Assembly (NCBI RefSeq): GCF_019511375.1
Contig: NZ_JAEUAO010000004.1
Location: forward strand, 1 to 64,000
DNA from: Rhizobium herbae
GTDB lineage: Bacteria; Pseudomonadota; Alphaproteobacteria; Rhizobiales; Rhizobiaceae
DNA: 64,000 nt
Direction of reading: 5' to 3'
Shown one piece after another: positions 35,691 through 44,482 of the stretch. A program made the position numbers and the translations under genes. The first letter of the stretch is position 1, and each line of letters begins with the position of its first letter. The notes under the pieces were generated by a model. That model was not told the origin of the DNA. It did no database searches and worked only from the letters and a program-made list of their open reading frames with translations.

Positions 35691-36473
35691 GTGGCTCAAG
35701 AGAATGTCCTTCTGAGTGTTGCCGGTGTGAAGGCGACGTATAATCACGCCATCACAGCGCTCGACGGCGTCAGCTTCACCTTGAAGCGGGGCGAAATCCT
35801 GGCGCTGCTGGGTGCCAACGGTGCCGGCAAGACGACGGCGCTGAAGGCGGTATCCAATCTCCTGCCTGCCGAACGCGGGCAGATCGTTTCCGGCAGCATC
35901 CGGTTCGAGGGCCTCGATGTCACGAGGACGAGCCCGGCCAACCTGGTGCGCGCCGGGCTCGTTCAGGTTCTCGAAGGCCGGCATTGCTTCCGCAGCCTGA
36001 CGATTGAGGAGAACCTCGTTTCCGGCGGTCTCGGCGCCAGCAGCAGCCGTGCGGAAATCGCCCGGGATATCGAGAAGGTCTACACGCATTTCCCCAGGCT
36101 GAAGGAGAAGCGGCAGGCGCTTTCCGGCCTGACATCGGGCGGCGAACAGCAGATGACGGCGATTGCCCGGGCGCTGATGTCGCGGCCGCGCCTGCTCGTG
36201 CTCGACGAGCCCTCCATGGGGCTGGCACCGATAATAGTCCAGGACATCTTCCGCACCCTGCGGCGTCTCAACCGTGACGAGGGACTGTCGATCCTGGTCG
36301 CGGAGCAGAACTCCGCCGTCGCCCTGAAATATGCTGATCGCGCCACCATCCTTGAAAACGGCGTGGCCGTGCTTTCGGGCGATGCCCGCGACCTTCGCGA
36401 GCGCGACGACATCAAGTCCTTCTACCTCGGCAAGAAGGCCGTCGATCCGGCGATCCCGGCGCTTGCCAGCTAA
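35691..36473 (+). CDS. branched-chain-type ABC transporter ATP-binding protein (LivF-like)
   Basis: 260 residues from GTG 35691, preceded by GGATAGGA; the open frame reaches further upstream but over the end of the binding-protein gene. Walker A GANGAGKTT, region LVQVLEGRHCFRSLTIEENL, degenerate signature SGGEQQMTAIARAL, Walker B LLVLDEPSMGLAP. Second ATPase of the five-gene transporter; ends 27 bp before sfnB. Confidence 0.88.
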   Translation: MAQENVLLSVAGVKATYNHAITALDGVSFTLKRGEILALLGANGAGKTTALKAVSNLLPAERGQIVSGSIRFEGLDVTRTSPANLVRAGLVQVLEGRHCFRSLTIEENLVSGGLGASSSRAEIARDIEKVYTHFPRLKEKRQALSGLTSGGEQQMTAIARALMSRPRLLVLDEPSMGLAPIIVQDIFRTLRRLNRDEGLSILVAEQNSAVALKYADRATILENGVAVLSGDARDLRERDDIKSFYLGKKAVDPAIPALAS

Positions 36474-36500
36474 CCCTGAAATCCAAGAGGAGAAACGTCG

Positions 36501-37748
36501 ATGACACTGTCCAACGTCAATACCGAGAATGCCGCAAAGGCGGTGCCGCCGGTCCCTCGTCCGGCTGAACCCGCCCACGTCATCAAGACCGATGCCGAAG
36601 CAATCGCCGTCGCGAAGGCGCTTGCCGCCGAGTTCGTCAAGGAGTCGGCCCTGAGGGACCGCGACCGGATCTGGCCGGCCAAGGAACTGGACGCCTTTTC
36701 GCAAAGCGGGCTGTGGTCGATCAATGTCCCGAAGAAATTCGGCGGTCCGGAAGTGTCCTATGCGACGCTAGCCAAGGTGATAGAGATCATCTCGGCTGCC
36801 GATAGCTCCATCGGGCAGGTCGCGCAGAACCATCTGGGAGTGGTGGCCGCGATCCGCACCGTTTCGGACGAAGAGCAGCAGAAGCTGCTGTTCGCCGAAG
36901 TGCTCAAGGGCACACGCTTCGGCAACGCCTTCTCGGAATTCGGCTCCAAGCGGGCGGTGGATTTCGAAACGAGATTCGCCGATGCTGGCGATCATGTCAT
37001 CGTCAACGGCCAGAAGTTCTATTCGTCCGGCGCGCTGCTCGCGCATCTTGTGCCGATCGTCGCCCTCGACGACGAGGGCCGGGCCTGGTATGCGATCGCC
37101 GATCGGGGCGCCGAAGGACTTACGGTGATCGACGACTGGTCGTCCTTCGGCCAGCGCACGACCCTTTCGGGGACAGTGCTGCTCAACAAAGTCAAGGTGC
37201 CGAAAACGCATCTGGTGCCCGGCTACAAGGGCTATGAGGTTCCGACGGCCGATGGGGCGATCTTCCAGATCATCCAGGTCGCCGTCGATACCGGCATCGC
37301 CCAGGCCGCGATCGACGAGACCGTCAGCTTCGTGCGCACCAAGAGCCGCGCATGGGTCGATTCCGGTGTCGACAACGCCTGGGACGATCCCTATACGATC
37401 CAGGCGATCGGCGACCTGACCTTGCGGCTGCATGCAGCGCAGGCCCTGCTGGAAAAGGCGGGCTACGCCATCGACCGGGCGGTGCTCGACCCGAACGCTG
37501 ACACCGTTGCCGAAGCCCAGATCGTCACCGCAGAAGCGAAGATCCTGTCGACGGAAATCGCCATTCTTGCCACCAACAAGCTGTTCGAACTGGCCGGCAC
37601 GCGCTCGACGCTCGCCGAACACGGCCTCGACCGCCATTGGCGCAATGCCCGCACCCATACGCTGCATGATCCCGTTCGCTGGAAATATGCCATCCTCGGC
37701 AAATATTTCCTGAACGGCGAGAATCCGCCGCTGCACGCCTGGAGCTGA
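36501..37748 (+). CDS. sfnB: SfnB family sulfur-acquisition flavin monooxygenase
   Basis: 415 residues with the acyl-CoA dehydrogenase fold. N-terminal helical domain (LDAFSQSGLWSINVPKKFGG), middle beta domain (FSEFGSKRAVDFETRFADAG), and a C-terminal domain ending DPVRWKYAILGKYFLNGENP PLH. This tail is shared with SfnB and DszC, reduced-flavin monooxygenases rather than dehydrogenases. SfnB proteins are induced with sfnG under sulfur limitation; their precise substrate is not settled. Last gene of the operon, followed by a hairpin. Confidence 0.87.
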   Translation: MTLSNVNTENAAKAVPPVPRPAEPAHVIKTDAEAIAVAKALAAEFVKESALRDRDRIWPAKELDAFSQSGLWSINVPKKFGGPEVSYATLAKVIEIISAADSSIGQVAQNHLGVVAAIRTVSDEEQQKLLFAEVLKGTRFGNAFSEFGSKRAVDFETRFADAGDHVIVNGQKFYSSGALLAHLVPIVALDDEGRAWYAIADRGAEGLTVIDDWSSFGQRTTLSGTVLLNKVKVPKTHLVPGYKGYEVPTADGAIFQIIQVAVDTGIAQAAIDETVSFVRTKSRAWVDSGVDNAWDDPYTIQAIGDLTLRLHAAQALLEKAGYAIDRAVLDPNADTVAEAQIVTAEAKILSTEIAILATNKLFELAGTRSTLAEHGLDRHWRNARTHTLHDPVRWKYAILGKYFLNGENPPLHAWS

Positions 37749-37757
37749 GGAGCAAAC

Positions 37758-37782
37758 GGGCCGGCGGCCGTTGCGCCGGCCC
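37758..37782 (+). terminator. terminator-like hairpin after sfnB
   Basis: GGGCCGGC (37758-37765) and GCCGGCCC (37775-37782) form a perfect GC-rich 8-bp stem with a 9-nt loop, 10 bp beyond the sfnB stop. A weak T run follows. It separates the operon from the convergent decarboxylase gene. Confidence 0.7.
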
Positions 37783-37909
37783 TTACCTATCGCATCGTAA
37801 CGCGACCTTCCCGGTAGAGCCGGCCCACCCGCAACCAACGATCCCCAAAATACCTGTTTCGGGCCCACCTGGCGGCCTGTGCCTCCGCTCTTCGAGATCG
37901 GAAATGGTT

Positions 37910-39562
37910 CTAGCTGTCTTTCCAGTTCGCATTTTCGGGGATCGACCGCTGGGGCACGAGAACCTGGATGATGGACGGACTGTTCAGGTTTTCCTTGGCG
38001 CCATTGATGGCTTCCGCCAGTTCGCCATAGGTGTGCACCTTCCAGCCTCGGCAGCCGAAGACCTCGGCCAACTTGCTGTAATTCCATCGATGCAGGATGC
38101 ATGACTTGTAGAACGGCTTGTTACCATGGAAAACCGATGCATCGGCAAGCCATTGCTCCACGCCATAGATCCCGTTGTCCATCACAAAGATGATCGGGTT
38201 GAGATTGAAACGGGTTTGTGTCGCCAGGCATTGAGCGGTCATCTGAAACCCGCCATCGCCCGAAAAGACAATCAGCCTCTGCTTATCTTGCTTGGCCAGA
38301 GAAATCCCTGTCGCGGCCGGCCCAATATAACCGATCGCCGAATAGGATGATTGAACGATGAAACCGCGGCGAGCGCTCACGTCAAGAAGCATGCTGCCGA
38401 AATAGTTCAGACTCGCGTCTGCACCAACGATAGTATTTCCGTCGATCTGATGCTGAATGAAATCGTAGAAACCCTGATACGTCAGTTCGTCTGCCGGCAT
38501 CACAGGCGCTTGCTCGGCTGTTTTCGCCGGAAGACTTTGGGCTTTGCATGTCAGCCTTCTATCAATCAAGCCGTTGACGAGATCCACCAGCGAAACCTGT
38601 GCGTTGAAGCTCGTGCCATATTTCAACGTATCCCAGGAGGCGAACGCGGTTTTATCGAGATCGATCGGCCAGCCGAGATCATTGATGTCCGTCAACCAGA
38701 CGCCCAGCGCCAAGACGAAGTCGGCGTCTTTCACCAGGGACTGGACATAGGGTGACGATGATTTGCCATCAAACACCCCTGCGAATTGGGCATCGTCTTC
38801 CGACAGGATGGCCTTGCTCAAAAACTCGGTGACGTAGGGGATCTTGAGTTGCTGGATGAGTCGCTCCGCCTGCTGGTGAAGGCCGAACCGGTCGATCTCG
38901 ACACCGATCCAGATCAGGGGTTTGGTGGCATTTTGCAGTCTTTCGCTGATTTGCGCTAGCGACTGATTTAGACTGACTTCGTCGGATATGACGGCCGCCG
39001 CTCGCAATGCATTCGACGGACGCGTGCATTCCAGGTCGACCATATCCTCCAGCAACTCGATATAGACCGGACGTCTTTCCGAGATGCATTGCGTCAGCGC
39101 ATAGTCTATGAGCATTGGCGCAAGATGAGGGCTATCGATGCGGACTGCAGCGGCCGTTATGTACTCGAACACCTGCCGATCCGTTTCCCGTCCACTGATG
39201 AAGTGATGCGAACTGTAGCCGGTCTGTTCGAATGTCAGCGTTTTCTTGATGCTTGGCGCCCCGTTGATCAGAACAACCGGCACTTTCTCGACGTACGATC
39301 CGGCGATCGCATTTGTTGTGCAAAGCGCACCTGCGGAATAGGTAACGCACAGTGCAGCAATTCCTTTCAGTCGCCCATAGCCGTCAGCCGCATAGCCGGC
39401 ATTCAGTTCATTGACCTCTTCTATGACCTGAATACCGCTTTTCTCGACATAGCTGTTCACCCATTCGATCGAATAATCGCCAGCTATGGAAAACAGGTGC
39501 CGCAGACCCAACTCATAAAGTCTGTCGACCAGATATTGTCCAACCGTGTATTTCTCGCCCAT
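37910..39562 (-). CDS. ThDP-dependent 2-oxoacid decarboxylase (PDC/indolepyruvate decarboxylase type)
   Basis: 550 residues, normal for the family. Asp29 (AGDY), Glu52 (NELNAGYAADGYGR), the His119-His120 pair (GYSSHH) and Glu469 (GVEQW) correspond to the catalytic Asp28, Glu51, His114-His115 and Glu477 of pyruvate decarboxylase. The ThDP motif starts GDGGF at 435. The enzyme should decarboxylate a 2-oxoacid to an aldehyde. Pyruvate, phenylpyruvate or indolepyruvate cannot be told apart. Last gene of an eight-gene carbohydrate-like cluster, 38 bp after the MBL gene. Confidence 0.88.
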   Translation of the reverse strand: MGEKYTVGQYLVDRLYELGLRHLFSIAGDYSIEWVNSYVEKSGIQVIEEVNELNAGYAADGYGRLKGIAALCVTYSAGALCTTNAIAGSYVEKVPVVLINGAPSIKKTLTFEQTGYSSHHFISGRETDRQVFEYITAAAVRIDSPHLAPMLIDYALTQCISERRPVYIELLEDMVDLECTRPSNALRAAAVISDEVSLNQSLAQISERLQNATKPLIWIGVEIDRFGLHQQAERLIQQLKIPYVTEFLSKAILSEDDAQFAGVFDGKSSSPYVQSLVKDADFVLALGVWLTDINDLGWPIDLDKTAFASWDTLKYGTSFNAQVSLVDLVNGLIDRRLTCKAQSLPAKTAEQAPVMPADELTYQGFYDFIQHQIDGNTIVGADASLNYFGSMLLDVSARRGFIVQSSYSAIGYIGPAATGISLAKQDKQRLIVFSGDGGFQMTAQCLATQTRFNLNPIIFVMDNGIYGVEQWLADASVFHGNKPFYKSCILHRWNYSKLAEVFGCRGWKVHTYGELAEAINGAKENLNSPSIIQVLVPQRSIPENANWKDS

Positions 39563-39600
39563 GGTTCAAAGGTTCCCCCGTTGACGGCAATGAAAATATA

Positions 39601-40425
39601 TTAGAATTCGCTCGCGTTATCGAACAGTCGCGGCATGTATATATCAAATATTGCAGGGCATTTTCGTTCTGGAAATCTTTCGAGCATGAATTGCTTGAAA
39701 GCATCGTTTACAAGGCCCTTGCCAACGGCCTCCATGGCAACGGACAAATACTCAATATTCCTAGCAACTTCATTTTTGTCGGCCGGAAATCCGTGGCCTG
39801 GAAGGAAAACTTCGTAGTCAGACAGCAGAATATGCTGCAAAATACCAATCCAATGCTCCATATATTTTGTGAGATAAAGATGCGTTCCGCTATATATCAG
39901 GTCTTGCGCAATAAAAACGCCGACTTCCGGAAGACCTATAGTCAGAAGAAAATCGATCTCCGTATCGACCACTTCATCAAATACGTATTTGACACCGTCG
40001 ATGATTTCTTCGCCGGCGCGGACGGTTTGTTCGGGAATTATCAGGTTCTTCGGCGCGAGGTTTCCCATTTTCCAATGGTCTTTCAGGGAATCTTCCCCAT
40101 GCTGCTTCAGGAACGCGATGGTTTCCGGCAATGCAAAAATCGGAATGTCGCTAAATGCCGCTCCCAAGCCGAACCAATGGTCGGGATGCCTGTGAGACAG
40201 GTAAATCCGTTCGATCTGCTTGCCGATGCCGGCGGCATATTCCCTGAACTGCAGCGCGTAGGGAACGAGGAATTGGCCATCGACAAGAACGAGCTTGTTC
40301 CTGCTTTCGATTATGTGTGTTGCATTGGCGATATTGTCGTCGGTGAACGACGAAATGAAAGTATGGATACGGACATCGCCTGCTCGCCTGACGATTTTAA
40401 TGGGATCCGGCAATTGCGCCACCAT
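39601..40425 (-). CDS. MBL-fold metallohydrolase
   Basis: 274 residues of the metallo-beta-lactamase fold. The zinc motif HxHxDH is SHRHPDHW, and a second conserved His lies in LPGHGFPAD near the C-terminal third. No signal peptide. In this cluster it might open a lactone or cleave an ester or diketone; the sequence gives the fold, not the substrate. It lies 38 bp upstream of the decarboxylase gene and 183 bp after the TIM-barrel gene. Confidence 0.85.
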   Translation of the reverse strand: MVAQLPDPIKIVRRAGDVRIHTFISSFTDDNIANATHIIESRNKLVLVDGQFLVPYALQFREYAAGIGKQIERIYLSHRHPDHWFGLGAAFSDIPIFALPETIAFLKQHGEDSLKDHWKMGNLAPKNLIIPEQTVRAGEEIIDGVKYVFDEVVDTEIDFLLTIGLPEVGVFIAQDLIYSGTHLYLTKYMEHWIGILQHILLSDYEVFLPGHGFPADKNEVARNIEYLSVAMEAVGKGLVNDAFKQFMLERFPERKCPAIFDIYMPRLFDNASEF

Positions 40426-40608
40426 AGGTATCTCCCTGGTTCAAGGTCTTTTCCTGAAGTCTGACGTTCAATCGGGCAGGGCGGCCAGGCAGGATTGCCT
40501 CCATGCGGGCCCGGTGCTGGATGGAGGTGCCCTTTCGGGGATTGCCACCTCGCAGATGAGGGCTCTCCGGCGCCCTCGGGTTGTTCCGACATGCGCGGCT
40601 GAGCGCCG

Positions 40609-41637
40609 TCACGAACGAGGTCGGCGACCGTGGGACGCAATCTTCTCGGTCAACGTCCTCAGGGCGGCACGCGCAACGTCGTAGGCACTGTCGACGCCCG
40701 CCGCGGGCTCATCCTCGCCGGGCCGCCAGAAGCGTCTGCGCGTCATTCTCATCGAGCTCTCGAAGGGGGGAATCGCGTTGAAGACTTCGACGAGATAGGG
40801 GCCGAAATAGACCGGCTCGATTTCGCCCAGCATAATCTCCCAGGGAATCCAGCTGTCTTCGACAGCACCCCGGTCCGGTGCGGAGATATGAACGTAATTC
40901 AGCCGGCTCTGCCGTGCGGCACGGGCGACATTTTTCTTGAAGACTGCCGGGCCTTGGCTTTCCATCACCACCTGGGCCGTATCGATCGTAACGCCACAGA
41001 CGGGAATGTCTGCGTCTTCGAGGAAATCCAGCGCTTGCGAGACCATGGTCGGCGCCGGCGTTTCCCAGTTCTTGACGGGCTCGATGGCGAGCTTCACTTT
41101 CTTCTCGGAACTGTATTGCGCCAGCTCCTGGAAGATGGAGCGCGCCGCTGCGAATCGTGGCTTTATCCAATCCTGAAGCGCGTCGCTCCAGATCTGTTCA
41201 CCGTCATCGGTCAACGGAAAGATACCATAGGGATAGAGGAACGGCCCCGACATGATCGTATCCTCCCCACCCAGTACCGAGGTGATATCGACCCGCGATT
41301 TGAGGTAGGACAGAGCCTGCCTGCGCTGTTCCTCGTAGGGCGAGGTCGGATCGAAGGTTCGCGTGGTCCCCACATTGGTTGTGAACTTCACATCCCGGAA
41401 GCCGGCCTGATCGAACGCCTTCTTGAGGCGGACATAGCTCTCGACCTCGGCCTGATGGCCGACATTGGGAGGCCCTGGGGCAATATGCACATCGAAGCCA
41501 GCATAGCCGATGTCCGCAAGGGCCTTCAGATGCCGAATGAGAATCTGGGTGTAGCCGGAGTCATTCGGCCGCAAATCCGCTGTAAACATAAAGAAGCTGA
41601 AATATATATCTCGCTTGAATGCGTCTTCCATCTTCAT
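40609..41637 (-). CDS. sugar phosphate isomerase/epimerase family TIM-barrel protein
   Basis: 342 residues of the xylose-isomerase-like/AP-endonuclease-2 fold. Likely metal ligands are the Glu in KLAIEPVKNWE, the Asp in GVTIDTAQVV and the His in LNYVHISAPDRG, the E-D-H pattern of tagatose-3-epimerase-like enzymes. Some relatives cleave 3-keto-glycosides. The N-terminus (RDIYFSFFMFTADLRPNDSG) shows no export signal. It is adjacent to an IolE-like gene. Confidence 0.8.
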   Translation of the reverse strand: MKMEDAFKRDIYFSFFMFTADLRPNDSGYTQILIRHLKALADIGYAGFDVHIAPGPPNVGHQAEVESYVRLKKAFDQAGFRDVKFTTNVGTTRTFDPTSPYEEQRRQALSYLKSRVDITSVLGGEDTIMSGPFLYPYGIFPLTDDGEQIWSDALQDWIKPRFAAARSIFQELAQYSSEKKVKLAIEPVKNWETPAPTMVSQALDFLEDADIPVCGVTIDTAQVVMESQGPAVFKKNVARAARQSRLNYVHISAPDRGAVEDSWIPWEIMLGEIEPVYFGPYLVEVFNAIPPFESSMRMTRRRFWRPGEDEPAAGVDSAYDVARAALRTLTEKIASHGRRPRS

Positions 41638-41808
41638 CGCTCCAGATATCCATTTGGAATAAAAAGATATTGTATTGTGATATCGACTCTGTTCGTCCTT
41701 TCGGCATCTTTCCGGATTGCCCTGAGATCAGGATGATTCTTGGCGGACATCGAGCGAGACCTCCCGCGTCTCGACCGCCATCGGGCTGAAATAAACGCCG
41801 CGCCCGGG

Positions 41809-42747
41809 CTACCATCCGAGAAGCTCGCGCAGATATTCGCGGCCCATTTTCGCATATTGCAGCGGATTGGCCTGGGCAGGGTCCTGCTCAGCTTCGACGC
41901 AGATCCAACCGGCGAAATCCGCCGCGGCCAAGGCATCGAGGATTTCCGGAAAAGACCGGATGGAGCCATCACCCGGGACGGTAAAGATCCCCGCCTCGAT
42001 ACCTTGCTGGAAGGACAAGCCCTTGTCGTGAATATCCGCAACCACCTTGGCGCGAATGTCTTTCAGGTGAACATGCTTGATGCGGTGGGCGTACTTTCTC
42101 GCCAGCGCCAGCGGATCGACACCGGCAGCCGCCTGGTGTGCTGTATCGAGAAGCATGTTGACCTGGCGAGGATCCGTCTCGTCCATCAGCCGGTGGATCG
42201 CTTCCGTCTTCATCACCCCAGTTCCCAGATGCGGGTGATAGCAGAGCCGCCTTTTACGGGCCCTGGCCTTCTCTCCCGCCTCATGCAAGCCTTCGATCAG
42301 ATATTTCCACTCGTCCTCGGAGAAGTTGGGGCAATTCGGGAACAGGGCGACCGGAAGCGGATTGACCGCCCGACCGAACTCGGAGACGACCAGATCGGCC
42401 CTGCGCGGGTCGTCGCTGCCACCTTCCATGGCTTCGAGGAAGTCGAGCTGAGCATCGACATTGTCCAATGTATGACGCTTCATCGCCTTGATGGTGAAGT
42501 AAGTGCTCACCCAAGGCTCGGAAATCCGCAATCCCCGGAGTTCGAGGGCGGATCGCAATATTTTCGGATCCGTCGGGTATTTATGGCCGACGCCACAGCC
42601 GACATAGCCGGCGAGCGCCATTTCACTCAGGGCCTGCTCGTAGGGGATGCCGATATCGATGTTGATGAAATCATCATTCCACCAGAGCGTGGGGATGACC
42701 CCCAGCCAGACCTTGGCGGGCGTCAGTCGATGCAGCTGTGTCGTCAT
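41809..42747 (-). CDS. IolE-like inosose dehydratase (TIM barrel)
   Basis: 312 residues. Strong IolE hallmarks: KVWLGVIPTLWWNDD, LCYHPHLGTGVM, MLLDTAHQAAAGVDP, RIKHVHLKDIRAKVV, GIFTVPGDGSIRSFPEI and WICVEAEQDPAQANPLQYAK. IolE dehydrates 2-keto-myo-inositol in inositol catabolism. No iolB, iolC, iolD or iolG is present here, so the protein may act on another 2- or 3-keto cyclic polyol. GGAG before ATG 42747 fixes the start. Confidence 0.85.
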   Translation of the reverse strand: MTTQLHRLTPAKVWLGVIPTLWWNDDFINIDIGIPYEQALSEMALAGYVGCGVGHKYPTDPKILRSALELRGLRISEPWVSTYFTIKAMKRHTLDNVDAQLDFLEAMEGGSDDPRRADLVVSEFGRAVNPLPVALFPNCPNFSEDEWKYLIEGLHEAGEKARARKRRLCYHPHLGTGVMKTEAIHRLMDETDPRQVNMLLDTAHQAAAGVDPLALARKYAHRIKHVHLKDIRAKVVADIHDKGLSFQQGIEAGIFTVPGDGSIRSFPEILDALAAADFAGWICVEAEQDPAQANPLQYAKMGREYLRELLGW

Positions 42748-42785
42748 GGCTATGCTCCAGTTCTTTGAAACAAACGGAAGTGGCA

Positions 42786-43268
42786 TCAGGCTTTGGAATC
42801 GAGCTCCGGAAGAGCCGGAATTTTCGGCGGAAACGCCCACGAGCCGAAACCCGGCGCCTTAGCGCCTGCGGGGTGGGCTCCGATCGCCTTCCAGAGCAAA
42901 CCCTCGACATAAGCATCGGGAGAAACGACAAAGGTGGTATCCGCGGGCCTCGAGCCGAAGCGTTCCATCCAGGCTAAGGGCAGCTCGAACCAAGTGCCGG
43001 AATACCAGAGCTTGATCAGCGCGCGGGCCACGTCTCCCAGCAATTCGTTGCCCAGGATAGTCGTGCGCACCGCCTTGATACGGGCCTCGCCTTCCGCAGG
43101 CGGCAGGGCGACGAAGGCCGCCAGCAGCGTGTCGGTGATCTCGACGCCGACCACCTTGTCGAGCGTGGCGAGATAGCGTTCCGCCAAGCCCGTTCCCAGA
43201 AGGTCGAAGCGGGAGAAGGCTGTCAATTCGACGGAAAGGCCCAGAAATGCCTCGAAACGGTTGCTCAT
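42786..43268 (-). CDS. FAD-sorbitol-dehydrogenase-type small subunit
   Basis: 160 residues. The layout FEAFLGLSVELTAFSRFDLL, then ALIKLWYSGTWFELPLAWME and AYVEGLLWKAIGAHPAGAKA resembles the small subunit of membrane sorbitol/fructose dehydrogenases (PF12318 type), which accompanies a GMC flavoprotein. Known relatives have a Tat signal; none is seen here, so the complex may be cytoplasmic. Its start overlaps the stop of the ferritin-like gene by an ATGA. Confidence 0.7.
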   Translation of the reverse strand: MSNRFEAFLGLSVELTAFSRFDLLGTGLAERYLATLDKVVGVEITDTLLAAFVALPPAEGEARIKAVRTTILGNELLGDVARALIKLWYSGTWFELPLAWMERFGSRPADTTFVVSPDAYVEGLLWKAIGAHPAGAKAPGFGSWAFPPKIPALPELDSKA

Positions 43269-44383
43269 GCGATCACCTCCGACTGCCGCGTGGGGGCTGC
43301 CTGTTTGGTACTGCCGGGGATCTCATAGGTGGGGCTGCCGTTCATACCAGGATGGTTCGGCAGGGGATTGCGGATGAGTTCGAGGATCGTGTTGCGGAAT
43401 TCGAACATGGTCGGAACTGCTTCCAGCAGCAGGCTCGGCTGGCCGTTATAGGCACGCGTCAAAAGCTGCAGAAATTCGCCGTAACGCGCGTTGAAGGCGG
43501 CCGCCGCCTCACGCAGTTCCGAGCCTTCGGGTATTTCCGCCACTTTCAGGTTCGCTTTGATGGGATAGGCGCCTTCCCAGTCGACCTGCACCTGCGGACC
43601 TGTGGGATGGCCGGGCTGGTCGCCCTTCTGGTAATAGCGGCCTTTGACCAGTTCCTCAAAACGATAGTAATGCGCCAGTTCGTGCTCGTCATTGTCGTAG
43701 ATGCCGCCGCCGTCGCCTTCGCCTTGTTCGATGATGAGCGCGATGGCTTCCAGGGCGCTTTTCCGATCGGTCACGGGAAACAGGGTGCCGCCGCCGGAAT
43801 AATAGAATTCGGGGGTGATCTGGCGCGACCCGTCGCCGGTAAAAATGGTTGTTCCCTGCCGATGCGCTTCGGCTTCCAGGTATTCGATGCCTTCCGCGAT
43901 GGCCGAGTAGAACTCGCCGATACTGTAGAAATGGAGGTCTTCGTACCTTGGGTGGCTGCCAAGCGCGGTGGTGTTCGCAGAGGTCTTGCGCTGTATCAGG
44001 CCCTTGCCAGCGAGTTGTTTGGGACGTTGGGCCGGCCGCTCGATCTTCAGAAAGGTTGCCAGCGCCTCGCGGCTGAAAGCCTGGATGCCGACCTCGAAAT
44101 CGGTCTCACCGTCCGGCAGGGAGGCGGGATAGCTGGCTGCGAAGTCCGGCCTGGCAAGATCCGGCGTGCCGCCGATGGCATTAAGAATATTGGCCGCGAT
44201 GGTCAGATGCAGCATCTCTTCCACGACAATCACGCGCAAAACCTGGGTTGCGTCCTGGTTGACGCCGGGCTTGATCGAATAGAGCGCCGTCAAATACGGC
44301 GGAATCGTCGCATGTTCGAGCTGCATCGCCCGGTGGAGAAACTCTTTCAGCTCATCGAGCGTCCTAATGCTGTAAGAAGACAT
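43265..44383 (-). CDS. ferritin-like protein (VioB/iminophenylpyruvate dimer synthase-type domain)
   Basis: 372 residues. The N-terminal ~250 match the ferritin-like domain found in VioB/RebD-type proteins: ELKEFLHRAMQLEHATIPPY, VIVVEEMLHLTIAANILNAI, HELAHYYRFEELVKGRYY. The conserved Glu and His residues suggest a di-iron or heme-linked centre. The C-terminal region (AAFNARYGEFLQLLTRAYNG) is helical. In known systems such domains couple amino-acid-derived imines; here the partners are sugar enzymes, so the role is open. ATG 44383 follows a GGAG. Confidence 0.8.
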   Translation of the reverse strand: MSSYSIRTLDELKEFLHRAMQLEHATIPPYLTALYSIKPGVNQDATQVLRVIVVEEMLHLTIAANILNAIGGTPDLARPDFAASYPASLPDGETDFEVGIQAFSREALATFLKIERPAQRPKQLAGKGLIQRKTSANTTALGSHPRYEDLHFYSIGEFYSAIAEGIEYLEAEAHRQGTTIFTGDGSRQITPEFYYSGGGTLFPVTDRKSALEAIALIIEQGEGDGGGIYDNDEHELAHYYRFEELVKGRYYQKGDQPGHPTGPQVQVDWEGAYPIKANLKVAEIPEGSELREAAAAFNARYGEFLQLLTRAYNGQPSLLLEAVPTMFEFRNTILELIRNPLPNHPGMNGSPTYEIPGSTKQAAPTRQSEVIA

Positions 44384-44482
44384 GCTCAGGCTCCATGGAA
44401 CATAGGTTGCGTGCACAGGCCGGCTTCGCGTGGCTTGCGTCGATCCATCGGTTCGTTCCACGCACCTGGTGTCGGTCTTGGT

